Source: Coniferiporia sulphurascens (lineage: Eukaryota; Basidiomycota; Agaricomycetes; Hymenochaetales; Hymenochaetaceae). From it: a stretch of 64,000 nucleotides of DNA. The stretch spans positions 496,001 through 560,000 of the forward strand of contig NBBA01000021.1 of the NCBI GenBank assembly GCA_002794785.1, given 5' to 3'. The notes below the pieces were generated by a model. That model was not told the DNA's origin. It did not search any database and saw only the letters and a program-made list of their open reading frames with translations. The stretch's first letter is position 1; each line of letters starts with the position of its first letter. Made by a program: the position numbers and the translations under genes. Shown in pieces: positions 23,778 through 35,564 of the stretch.

Positions 23778-26231
23778 TTAAAACACAGGTGCGTCCCTCA
23801 GAAACAGCCTCGCCTCCTCCTTCTTCACCCACCGCACAACTGCGTTCGCCGCACTCACAACCGCGGCTTTGGGTAGGTTCGGGGTCACGGAGATGTACAG
23901 CTCGAACGGCTGTGTTATCTATATTTATAGAGTCAAACAGCCGCCCCCCGAAGAAAAAACTGGCGGTACGTACCCAGCCCATGACGCTTTCCCGCTCCGT
24001 CCGGATATACTGTAGCTTCAGTGTCTCCTTCTGCCCGGACCTGCCGTGTATGGCGTCGTGTAAACACTGGTACAGTGTGATCAGACTGTAATAAAGGCAT
24101 GTTGAGTCTCGAATTAATACCCAGCAGGAGATGTAGTCGGGCATACTTACCGCCGTCGCAACTCTGGGTCCTCATACTCCGTTCCCCACTCCGGGTGCGT
24201 CACCTGCACATGTGCACGACTCTTGTACACAAAGTGCTGCAGGCCCGGTACCCCCAGCGCATCAACGGTATACTCTGTATGCCCCTTCCTCACGGCACGC
24301 TCGATAACATCAAGCACACCAGAGGACTCGAGAACCTGCTCGCGTTCATTTAAATATTGTGTAGCTGAGACTAGCAGTAGGCATAGCGCGCACCTTCGTC
24401 ACACCCTCGCACCACGCCCGGATTGCCTCGAACTCGTCGCTGCCACCGCCGCTCACACACACAAGACCTAGCCCGATCGACTGCGGCTCCTCCGCTGCAC
24501 CCGTCGCCTCATTAGGCGAAGCCGGAATTTCCACCGCCGGCGGCGTTGCATGCCCGCTCGCCGGCGCAGAGTCCGAACCTGCATCCGCACTCGCTTCCGT
24601 ACCCGAGGTGGGGCGGACGGAACTCGCAGGCGCGGTCTGGCGCGGGAAGACAACGTACGCGTGGAGGAAGCCCGTAGGGTTGAACTTCGGAAGGCATACA
24701 GGCAGCCAGGACGCGGGTGCGCCTATGACTGCCGGTGCGTGTACCGTGTTGAGGAGGATATGTAAATCTGCGGAAGAGCGGCGGTCACGGGTAGGAAGGA
24801 GCATGGGCAGCCAGGGGTGGGTTACCCACCTGCTGGATGCACCGAGTGTTTCTTTGGTCTGACGAGGGTGACGATCCTGCTACGGGCGATGAGTGCTACA
24901 TAGAGTATGTCCTGTAGTGCCGGTACACCTGTGAGACCAACAAGCGCAAACAGGAGAACGTCAAGCGCATACCTTCATCTTTGATGGAACAAGCGCGTCA
25001 CCCGCTTTTCTCCGTAGAGCAGGGTCCAGCGCGAGGCAGAGCAAGGACGAAGTACTCATTGCAAGGTCCGTCTGTAGCCGTGCGAGAAGTGAATGCAGGA
25101 ACGTCTCCGTGCCACTCAGTAGTCTACGCAGGTCGAAGTTCGTGCGTCTTTCGAATATACGGCGCAGCTGGCCGCCTGAGACGACACTCAGGATCTGTAA
25201 GTGAAGGTACTCCAAGTGCGATCGCGTCTTCCTGGGCAGACGTGATATTCAGCATTCGATGTACGCACGATAAAGTATGCGGGACCGGGACCCACCACAC
25301 TCTCCGGTTCGCCCCAGCCCGAGACGCAAGCGAAATACAGCGGGCTGCGCAGCAGAAACGTGATGCGCGTCCGCCCGGCATTAATGCACCGTAGCTTGTC
25401 GCCGTCGTCGAAGAACACCGAGATGAGCGCCTGCATTAAACCCATCGTCGACGCGAGCGCGTCCTGGTCCGCGGCTAGCGTTGACGAGTCCGACGAAAAC
25501 ACAGGTTTCCCCGCGTCGGTGAGTACGAAGTACTGGCGCGCTGCCGGCGGCGGTATTGAGGCTTTAGAAGCACATAGTCAGCCATACGCACGGAGACGAA
25601 GAAGATTTTGGGGGTACGTACCTGCAGCATGCTCATCAGGCTCATCGGTGCCCATAGGCTGTTTTCCCTTTAGCTCTGAGAGCTGAGACACGTCGGCGAT
25701 CGGCTCCCGCGTCTGAGCGAGCGTACGGCGCAGCTGCTCGCGCAAAGCGTGCCGTGATCCCTCGTCGCCGCTGTGCTCCTCGGCGCGTCCCGCCGCGCCA
25801 GCATCCTCCGCGTCGGTCTCTTCCACCTCTCTCTCCGTCTCCGTCTCCGTTTCCGAGCCAGCCTCTGTCTCTGTCTCCGCCCCCATCTCACTTTGTACCA
25901 CAAGTACATTGTCACTGTCGTCGCCACTTGTGCTCATACCAGTCCCCGCACCCACATGACCAAACACGTCAAGCGGCGTAGCCAGCATATGCGCGGGGAG
26001 CGCAGTCGCAGTGAGGCGCTGCGTACTCGTACTGGGTACCGGCGTCGGAGCACGGATGGCGGAGAACGAGGCCGCTGGGCGTAGGGTAGGCGGGAGCGGG
26101 GAACGTGCACGACTCGACGGGGTGGGCGACGGCGCGCGGGAGCCCGTGCGCGAACTCGAGGATGTGCGAGGAACGGAACTGTGCCGCGAAGACGTCGGCG
26201 TTGCCGGCTTGGATGCGTCTGGCGGCATCAA
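23778..26231 (-). CDS. mon1: MON1, vacuolar fusion protein (Rab7 GEF subunit)
   Basis: A multi-exon gene starting MMPPDASKPATPTSSRHSS at 26231 and ending LFLRDAPVF at 23778. The first exon is about 200 residues of Ser/Pro/acidic sequence with a Glu/Thr repeat. The conserved core then follows: KPVFSSDSSTLAADQDALAS, GLMQALISVFFDDGDKLRCI, QILSVVSGGQLRRIFERRTN, LRRLLSGTETFLHSLL, WLPVCLPKFNPTGFLHAYVV, GVPGLQHFVYKSRAHVQVTH and the C-terminal WVKKEEARLF. MON1 pairs with CCZ1 as the exchange factor that activates the Rab GTPase Ypt7/Rab7 on late endosomes, autophagosomes and vacuoles. It lies 300 bp upstream of the KRE6 start on the same strand; no functional link is implied. Confidence 0.88.
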
Positions 26232-28361
26232 CGTCGAGCTATGCGTCCCCTCGCTGCTGCTAAGTATTTGCCGTCGTCGCCGTTGTCGACAAGCCCCAAA
26301 GTCACGTGAGCTTATCGACCCGAGGTATTTTTAATTCTAATTCAATTCGCTTTTTTTGCAAGTTCCTGGCGCTCGCCTGTCGCCAGTGTGTGGGTTTTAA
26401 AGCCGGCCGTTAGACGAGAGAGGCGACGCTTTTTACATGAGCGCATCGGTCGCTATGAAACGACAGAAAACAGAAGGATAAATACGTGATGTTTCAAGTA
26501 TAAAACCACCATAGTGCGTACATTCGCCAGGTATTCGGTCGTGACTTTAATTATATTTTATTTCTTAAAACATGTATTACTAGCCGGTACAAGATCGACA
26601 TTTACTTACCACCTTCCCGATTGAGGGCGTAAGAAAGGAGGTTTGCCGATATGTCTCAAGTCTCTTAACCTCCAACACAGCCTGCCGTGCCTGTCTGAGA
26701 CTCTGAGTGCTTGCTTTTTTTTAAAGTCCGTCCGTCGCGTTTTCGCAGCCGACCTATGTAAGTGAAGGGACCCAAACTTCATGTATTTGATAAGCGGTCT
26801 TTTTAAACTCTACCATCTACCATCAGAGTGAGGTGCTTCTCGAGCGAGTCTTGGGGTACTCACTACTTTCGTGGTCTGGACCGCGGCAAGCGATAACGGG
26901 CTTCGCATTACACGGCTAGGGCCCACACAAACACAAACGCAAACGCGCGGCGCACTTGGAAATCCAGCGAAGGTGCAGCCTCCCCTGCAGGTCGGGGTCT
27001 TCGGCGTGAGTTCTGCCGTACGGTCGGACTTGGCAAAGCAGTCATGACACCGTGATGCGGACGGCCGCGAGAAGGCCTGCACCCTTGAACGCAAATGCAA
27101 GAACGGCGACAGCAGAAAAAAATGAAGGAAAGAAGGAAAAAGAAGGAAAGAAAGAAGACGAACGACCGGGATGATAAAATGGCTTTCTTTCATCCGTACG
27201 TGTGTTCGAAAATGCACGGTCACTTCGCCGTGTGCATCCTTGCCTAGAAATCTGTTCTTCCACACCGCCTTCCTCCATTTCAGCGCAGGGCGGGGCCCTT
27301 CCAGAGCCGGACGGTGAGCTGCAGACAGGAAGGAAAAAGCAGAGTTCCCGCCCCACGCAAGTTTTTTCGATCGGAAACAAATTCCCAGGACCTCTCCCAC
27401 ATGAAATCCCAGTCATTCTTCGGCTATATTCTCTCCGAATGAATATGTACAGTACTTGTTTCCCATCGCACGCTCTGCGTACGTACGTAACGTACATGCG
27501 GAGGGAGTGGACAGGCACGTGATAGCCAGCCACAAACAAATCTAATACGCGTGAGCTTATTCGCACGTCGATTTGAGGGTCCCCTCCCGGTCCGCATAAA
27601 AAACGACACTATGCCAAAATAATATCGATTATCCCAAACAACTCCTCCATCAGAACATAGCTCAGTTCAGCCCCCCGGACTGACTTAGCAACACGTAGGG
27701 CATCCCTGAGCGGCCGCATGGACGGATCAGGGACGCGCTGGACGGAATATTGGATTTATTGCCGTCACTGCAAAGATGGACAGAAGCGTACCTTATGGTG
27801 CTGCGCGCACTGCCTCATATGCTAGCCGACGTTGCCTTGCGCTACTTGGGTGGTTAGGGGCGGGAGCTATCGCCGAGTAATCTGGTCCAGACTCGCCCTC
27901 CAGTGTTTTTTTCCTTCTTTTCTTTTTCCTTCTCCTTCTTTCTCAGTCATCTTGAAGAACTTGATGGGACCCAGCAGACATATGATTTGAGTTAACGAAG
28001 ACTAATTCCTTTTTTTTTTTTTTTGCGGACCTCCCCAACCCTGACGATCGCACAATCTAGGTAGGCCCAAAGGCCGGACAGCCACGCTAAGGAGGGATGG
28101 AAAAGAAAGAGACATGGCATGGATAATAAAAACAATTAAAGTAAAGGTAACAATACCCAACAACGAAGGGCGGGCGAACACCGCCAAATCCAATTCAAAA
28201 AAGGACAATGAGAACTAGGGAGGCCATACAATCGATGAGTCCGGTGGGGACCGCACGCGAGGTCCTGCCTTCTAGTCTCAGAGCGCGTGCATTGGATATG
28301 CCCCTACTTTCCGGTCACCATACTCGTATACGTCCGTATCGCTCTCCGACGCCGCAACACG
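26232..28361. other. Intergenic, no gene supported
   Basis: Contains A/G-rich tracts (27110-27160), a poly-T run (28010-28025) and overlapping short frames. The 174-196-codon minus frames at 26810-27566 show no domain and no believable splice structure. Confidence 0.4.
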
Positions 28362-30343
28362 CTAGATATTAATGAAGGAGGAGGGCGTCTGTAAGTCGCG
28401 GGCAAAGAAATCGTTTTATAGAGTAAAACAAGACAGAAAGGCGCGCGGGGCCACTCACCTTCATGGATCCGTCCTCGATATCGCGAGCTGTCTCCGTCTC
28501 CGTGTTGACCTTGATCGACAACGTGCGAGGCTGAGTGGACTTTCCGATCGGCTGCGCCTCGAGCTCGACTGCGCGCGAGCGGAAGCGTCCGCCCGATACA
28601 CTCGCCTCTACCGTGCTGTCATCGCCGAAGCCTCCAGACCGCAGGCCCTTGCGACCATTGAGTCTACGAATGATTATGTTAAAAAAAGGCTTGCAGCTAC
28701 AAAGCGCAAGGACACATACGTAGCAAGAAGGGAGTTTGTGTAAACTGCAAGGCCCATTCAGTATGCATTCACGACCTATAAATTGGTAAAGAAACATACG
28801 TCTGCTGACTGTTACGTAGAACAGAATGTAGATGAAAGCGTTCGGAAAGACCGTGATCTACAGTACGGGCCAATTTCGTCAGCTTCTTCTTCCCCCGTTC
28901 CCCCGTTCTTGCTTTAGTAAGCCAGAGTTGACGAAGCACATACAGTAATGAGCGACATGAGAGCATCCATCCCCGTAAGAAGACCCGTGTTGAGCGAGAA
29001 CATAATCAGACGGTTGATGATGTTGTCCGAGCTGCGGAAGCCCGTCCGCGAGCTGTGCAGGAGGTAGATGAGCGTGATGGCAATTGCAACGTCGCCGGCG
29101 GCACCGAAGATGTTGATCGAGCGACTCAGATTGACGATCGACGCAAGTCTCTCGAATGTTTCAAGTCCCACTCTGCATAGCGCAGAAGAGGAAAAGTCAG
29201 CTATGGAGGTTTTTAAAATAGGCAAATCCTGGCGCACGCTTTGACGGTGTATACTAAATCAGGGTTATTCGTCAGGTTCCGAGTTATACTTCCAATCAAC
29301 GCGGGGCACCTACCGATCGAGAGAATAAACTCCGCCGCGACAAGGAGGCACTAGGTAGTACAATCAGCGCCAACGGGGGGCGAAAGATGCCGGGATCTGC
29401 GACATACCAAAACGACCGTTACCGGAATGTTCTTGTGACTCACTTCAAAATGAAAAAGCCAAAGCACATGGTCAATTCAAAGAAGATAGCGGAAAAGCCT
29501 GAAAACGTACGCTTCCAGACCCGTACGACGAAGAACATTTGGACTAGAACAACAACCATAGCCTGCATGCGTTTTCGTTATTCGCAAGGCTCCGGGGGGA
29601 CGAATAAACGCCACATACACTGAAGAGTACCTCAATCTGTACGAAACGAGTTACATGTTAGCATTACAGGAGTAATCCCGGTATGGAAGCCGGAAACTTG
29701 GTTTAGCCCAGCGAAGACGTACTAAAAGGGTGATAACGATTTCTCCAAGGAACGCCGGATTGCCATACTCCGTAACGAGGTAAGTATACGCGGTATGCGT
29801 GATCAGAGCTTGATGCGTTGTGTCGAATAACCATACTGTGAACACCTGTGGTACATTGTTGGTCTCTTCTCATGTCTCCATATGCGGCAGCGACGAAACG
29901 CACGAGAAGTTTTATCCGCCAGTCATCCTCCGTATAACGCTGAATGATGGAGGATCGTCAGTAAAGATTTATCTCCGCGGATGTGCAGCACTAACGTTAA
30001 AGTAGTAATACATCTGCACACAGCCCGCCCCCCATAATCTGAATAAAGAAGTCAGCTACGGTTTCTTCACACGAGCAGAGCAGGGGATGGCCCGTCCTGT
30101 GCCCTCCCCCTCCCAGATAAAGGTGAAGTCACCCACGCCATGGCAAGCCTATTCAATACGCCGAGAATATTTTTTTAGTCAACACAAGTCCCTGCTTCAT
30201 TGGAGAGCACACTCACACAACACCAACGAACAGTGCACCCATCTTTTGAAAGAACGAGGGTCAGTGTCTGCTGGGAGAGCAACAAGTAGATGGCGCACCG
30301 TGTTGTCCAGGACAAGGTGTACGGGCGCAGCGGTCGATGTCAT
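28362..30343 (-). CDS. DUF6534 multi-pass membrane protein
   Basis: About ten small exons join into an intact frame. It begins MTSTAAPVHLVLDNT at 30343 and continues MGALFVGVV, LWGAGCVQMYYYFN, RYTEDDWRIKLL, VFTVWLFDTTHQALITHTAY, VLVQMFFVVRVWK, CLLVAAEFILSI, VYTVKAVGLETFERLASIVN, GAAGDVAIAITLIYLLHSSR, FSLNTGLLTGMDALMSLIT, VFPNAFIYILFYVTVSR and LYTNSLLATLNGRKGL. It ends TPSSFINI at 28362 after a Ser/Thr-rich tail. Order and motifs match the seven-helix basidiomycete family DUF6534, whose function is unknown. What looked like a frameshift near 29350 is a GTATGT...CCTAG intron with a CTGAT branch. Several exons are very short, which hides the gene from simple frame scans. Confidence 0.82.
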
Positions 30344-32059
30344 CTTTTAAACTTGAGCGAGAAAGAGCTAAGGCGGTGGTTAAACGCGAGAGCCGGACAA
30401 GTGGACGATTGTCGGTGCGTAGAGGGAAGGCGCAAGCCCACGTACAAGAGACAAGTCCAATTTTAAGGAGTCGGGCAATATATCCCAGAGGGGACGGGCG
30501 GATATAGTGAGTGGGCGCTGCTTGAGAAACTGTGGGAGTTATAAAGCGGGCCTCTGGAAACCGGACGAAGTCGATAAACATACTTAGCGAACCCGACACG
30601 GTAAATTTAAATTAGGGGATTTTTTGTTCAAGTGCGAGAAAAAAAGGGCAGCTCCGTTAGGTGGTGCTCGTGATGCTAGTATAGAAATTCGTCCGGCGTC
30701 CCGGAATCGGACACATACCTTCTAGCCTTCGCAACCAATGGAGAATGGAGGCTTAACGGCATTTCTGACGCCACAGCAAAACTTTGTCCCTGTCGAGCCA
30801 ACCTTATGGCTGGTGCTCGCTTAACTCGCCAGACACATTGCAGAACTTGATTAGATCAAGTTCGTATCTGCCGCTATCTCGTATCTCAGGCTGGCGCTCT
30901 GAAACATATATATTACGGCTTGCCCCGCAGGGGCGGCAAGCTCAGGATAGACTTGCAGACCCCCGAAACCCGGTAGACACCGGCCGCAAATGCGCAGAAA
31001 CATGACTCCGAATCAATTGTACCTGGACCTACGGAAATTTCCAAAAGCGGGATTCTATACGTGCGTTTTACGAATATAGTGGGGTATCAGATCCTGTACT
31101 TTATCTTCTTCCTCTTCTTCTTCTTCAGGAAGCGTAATAGCCGATGAGAAAGAATTAAAGTGCATACTCTGAGACGGAAAAAAAACGCAGTAACCGGTAG
31201 CATCAGAGTTGACACAGTCGAGTGGTAACAAGTCGAAGGTCGGAAGCAAATCTTTTTGCGATCCGATGGGCGCGTCCTCATGGCCCAAACGCCTCTTCTT
31301 TCGTCCCGATTTTTTCGCTTTTCACTTTTCGCTTTCTCGCTTTCAGGCTTTGCGAGACTTCTAGCGGACGACGGGTACGATCACGAGCGTACTAGGACGG
31401 GACTCTAAGTTTTGCAAGAGTATTCCGTTGTACTAGCCGCGGCGAACCTACGGTAAGTCGTCCTTCGCGACCGATTTTTCCTTCCGAAGACATGGTTGCC
31501 TGATCAGATCGGTTCGTTTAGCAGCGTACTGTACTGGCCAACATAATCTTTCATCCGGCGCCCGTGTCTCTTTTTTTACTTCTGCTAAATTAATGCTATA
31601 AAAAAACATAACTGCAACACGATCAGTGGTTAGTGTCGTGAGACTGACGGTCAGCTCTGAAGCAAGAAGTGTTCGAGCGGGTTGTCCCGCACATGATACG
31701 TAAAGTCCTCGGCGGTATGGTCTACTTCGTTCCGTGCAACCCCCTCTTTGAGCAGATCTTGCCTGCCCAGCCGATTTCTCGCAATATATTTCTATCCACG
31801 CTATCGGGTCTTCTTCGTCTTTTCGAAGGAACGTGGCGGCGCCAGATGGAAAGAGGGCCGGTCAATTTAACTTTACCCCTACTCTGCCTTTCGTAAGACG
31901 ATACTACAGTATGCATGCCCCAGACTAGTACAAAACGCGCATCTGTCCGGACTCCCCGTGCTTCATCCCTTCCGTCAATACTTACTTCTCGCAGCAGCTC
32001 TCGTCCACACTCCTTGCTTTCTCCCTTGTACTCTCACTTTGCTCCTCTTCCGTCCCACC
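30344..32059. other. Intergenic, no gene supported
   Basis: Holds a short (TTC)n tract at about 31105-31125 and several AT-rich stretches. A T/C-rich stretch at 31960-32059 is probably the P450 5' leader. No gene seen. Confidence 0.4.
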
Positions 32060-34121
32060 ATGGGTTCCTCCATGCTTCTCCTCGACCTTGCTCTCGGCGG
32101 ACTGGGCATCTACATCGTCAAGGTTCTCCTTTCTCCCAAAAAGACCCCCGCTCCTCTGCCCCCGGGCCCAAGCCCAAGCCGTTGATTGGCAACTTGCTTG
32201 ATCTCCCCCCCGCAGGGGAGCAAGAGTGGGTGCATTGGGGGAAGCACAGGGCTCTCTACGGTGCGTGCACGCAAACGCCGAATGATTGCTTCGCTCATAT
32301 CGCAGGCGCTGATTCGGGGGAAACGCAGGTCCTATCAGTTCCGTCAGTGTTATGGGGCAGAATATAATCATCCTGAACGAAAAGCAAGCCGCGTTCGAAC
32401 TCTTTGAGAAGCGTTCCGCCGTCAATTCTGACCGTCCTACCATGTATTTCGGTGGTGAGATGTGCGTGCTTTACAAGTTCCCTTGGAGTGGCGTGAATAA
32501 CTTATTCATTCGCATTCTCTCAGGTGCGGCTGGGAAAATGCGCTCTCCTCGCAACCCTACTCCGACCGTTTCCGCGCATACCGAAAGAACATCCAGCAGG
32601 TCATGGGTACAAAGGCCGCCGTCTCGCGATTCTATCCCCACCAGGACGTCGAGGTCCGCAGGTTCATCCTCCGCGTTCTTGAAGAACCGGAGAAGCTCAA
32701 CCACCACATCAGGACGTGCGTGCCGCGTCTTCTCTTCGCGTTCCTTTCCCTCCTTCGTTACTTCGTTGCATACTGATGAATTACAACCTTGTGTAGTGAG
32801 GCGGGCGCTATTATTCTAAAGATCTCACACGGTTACACTATTGAGCCGCGCGCCGCAGACCCACTCGTTGACCTCGCCGACGAGGCCCTCATTCAATTCT
32901 CGATCGCTGTCATTCCCGGAAAATGGCTCGTCGATGTTATGCCGTTCCGTAAGTGTATAGTCTGAGAATAGGGGAGGAAACAGGCCATCTGAGCATTATC
33001 AATTATCAGTGCGTTACGTCCCGGACTGGCTCCCTGGCACTGGCTTCAAGCGCACGGCGATGCGCTGGAAGCGTACCCTCACCGAGCTTGCGGAAAAACC
33101 ACATGCTTTCGTCAAGCAGCAGATCGTACGGCGGACTTTCCCATGTGATTATTGATGGGGGTGTCTGATGTTTTCCGTTTACAGGCCGCTGGCACTGCTG
33201 CGCCGTCATATACTTCCGCCCTCCTCGAAAAAGGTAACCTCAGTCCGGAAGAAGACTTCATCGTCAAATGGTCTGCTGCGTCTCTGTACTCGGGAGGTGC
33301 TGACACCGTGAGCTTTACAATGCCAGAGATTGTCTTATCAAGCCCAACTGACTGGACGCTTTTCCTTATTCAGACCGTCTCGTCGTTGTACTGCTTTTTC
33401 CTCGCGATGACCATCTTCCCCGAGGTCCAACGCAAGGCTCAAGAGGAAATCGACCGCGTCATCGGAACAGACCGTCTGCCCTCGTTCGAAGATCGCCCGA
33501 ACCTGCCCTACATCGACGCAATCGTGAAGGAGGTCCTCCGCTGGCACCCGGTCGCCCCGATGGGCCTGCCTCACGTCTCATCCGAGGACGATGTCTACAA
33601 CGGTTTCTTCATCCCGAAAGGCTCGCTGATCATGCCGAACATCTGGTAAGCCCTATACCCCCACTTCTCGTACCCACAAAAGGACGCCAACTGACCAGTT
33701 CTCTTCCATCCCGCACAGGCAATTCACGCACGACCCGGAAAACTACCACGACCCGATGACGTTCAAGCCAGAGCGCTTCCTCGGCGTCGACGGGCGCGCA
33801 CCAGAGGTCGACCCCCACACTCTCTCCTTCGGTTTCGGCCGTCGCATCTGCCCCGGGCGCGAGCTCGCAGACGCATCGGTGTTCCTCAGCGTCGCGATGA
33901 GTCTCGCGGCGTTCGAGATCTCGAAGACGCGCGATGAGGCGGGCAACGTTGTCGAACCGACTGTAAGCTTCCAGCCTGGGATCATCAGCCACCCTGCCCC
34001 GTACAAGACGGCTATCCGTCCGCGCAGCGCGAAGGCGGAGGCGCTCGTGCGTGCGGTCGAGGAGGAGCACCCGTGGGAGCAAAGCGACGCCGAGGCGCTC
34101 GCGAGCGTCAAATGGGAGTGA
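32060..34121 (+). CDS. Cytochrome P450 (first), with a one-base frameshift in exon 1
   Basis: The start at 32060 gives MGSSMLLLDLALGGLGIYIV (membrane anchor), then the proline hinge PAPLPPGP. Here the frame breaks: continuing gives SPSR-stop, while the family sequence PKPLIGNLLDLPPAGEQ is one frame over, as if a C were missing in GGGCCCAAG (about 32164-32170). Everything after is coherent across GT-AG introns: GPISSVSVMGQNIIILNE, the I-helix region GGADT|TVSSLYCFF, the ExxR helix (EVLRWHP), FKPERFLG and the haem loop FGFGRRICPGR. The C-terminus KWE ends at 34121. Fungal relatives are often annotated as O-methylsterigmatocystin-oxidoreductase-like; the substrate is unknown. It is either a recent pseudogene or carries a sequencing error. 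Confidence 0.8.
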
Positions 34122-35564
34122 GGCATCCCATCGCCCCTTTTGGCGTTTTTGCTTCGCACATTTTAGAATCGCGACTCTTTCTTGATACTCAGCTTCTGCG
34201 GAGATTCCCTCGTTCATTTACGAAGGGTGCTGAGAATGACGAGGCGTGGGTTAGGCTTGCCTCATCCTGGATCCTGGAAATTGTATATTATAGGCTAGGT
34301 TTTTTTTCTCAGTAACTAGTTCATTCTGTCATATAATACTCGTTACTACTCGCGGAATCTGAATAGAATGCATCATGATGGATCTTCTCATCTCACACAT
34401 ATTTAGAAAATCTTGTCCGTCTCAGGCACTCTTATTCAAAAACGCGATAGGCAGTTGTCTAGTTCGAAGAGACCTATGGGACTCTCATTTTTCAATACGG
34501 ATCATTTTTCAATACGGATACAGTACAGTCTTGCCCCGCGAATTGTGCTTGGTTAGGTAAACAAGCTCAAGCACGCCTAGCTTTCCCCAGGCTTCCGAGT
34601 CTACATTCTTTCTGATTGCCGTGTAAATAAACTCAAGGTCGTCCGGAGCAGAATCACAGACTCACAGTCCAGACTCCAGGGCGAAGTCCGAGTCCGAACC
34701 TGAGCCAAGCTAGAATTACCACTAGTAACGTGTACTATAAGCAGTATCCCCCCGACGCTTCGCGGGCGGCCTTGAGCATTGAGCCTCGAAGCGAACATGC
34801 TTAACCGATATGTTTTCAAGTTAGTAGGCGATCTGAGTCTAAGGCCCCGAGTCGCGGGACGAAAGAAGGTTTGTACTACTAGTACAGCTACTGTCACTGG
34901 TACTCAGTCAGTGACCCGACTCGGAGACGTATCGCACGCAGGCGGAACCAGTACCGTGCCCTTCTACGTGCGAGTAACTCTCATTTCAATGGACGTATTG
35001 CATTATATACACCATACGCACGTGTACAGTAAGTACCACGAGCCATGAGAAACGCCGGCGAGGATAATCACTACGTTCAAAAAGGGCAGCTCCATCGAAT
35101 ACCGAACAATAAACTTCTTTCCGTAATAGTAAGCACATGTGCACCGTGACCACGCACTCAGGCTCCCCACTACCCAGGTCGCGCGAATCATACTTAGCGC
35201 CAGTGCTCCGAGTCGATAGCCCGGCGTAACCAAAGGAAGTCCAAAGCCGGACGTAAAAAAGGCATAGCAGGCATTCATCTCCCTCATTGTCAGGGTCTCG
35301 GGCTCGCCGTACCAAAAAAAAATAGTCTGAATTTAATTACATGTATAATCTAGCGTCGCGGTAGCCTCGATAGACAGCCCCCCTTGGACGGAGCTCATTT
35401 TCATTAATTATAGGGGCTGGGGCGGAGGAACTGGAAGTAGGAATCCCGAATCCGAATCCGAATCTGGGATCTAAAGCTAACGCTCGATCGATCGCCCCTG
35501 ACACCCGAGTCATAGGAGCTATACCGTATATGAGTGTCTCTTTTCCCGCTTCTTTTTTTTCTAA
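34122..35564. other. Intergenic, no gene supported
   Basis: AT-rich, with several ACTAGT hexamers (34315, 34724, 34877) and a poly-T run (35554). Short frames only. Confidence 0.4.

Noticed and set aside
29330..29400. Frameshift in the DUF6534 gene
   Set aside because: The region is a normal GTATGT...CCTAG intron with a CTGAT branch, joining VTVVL to CLLVAAEF in frame.
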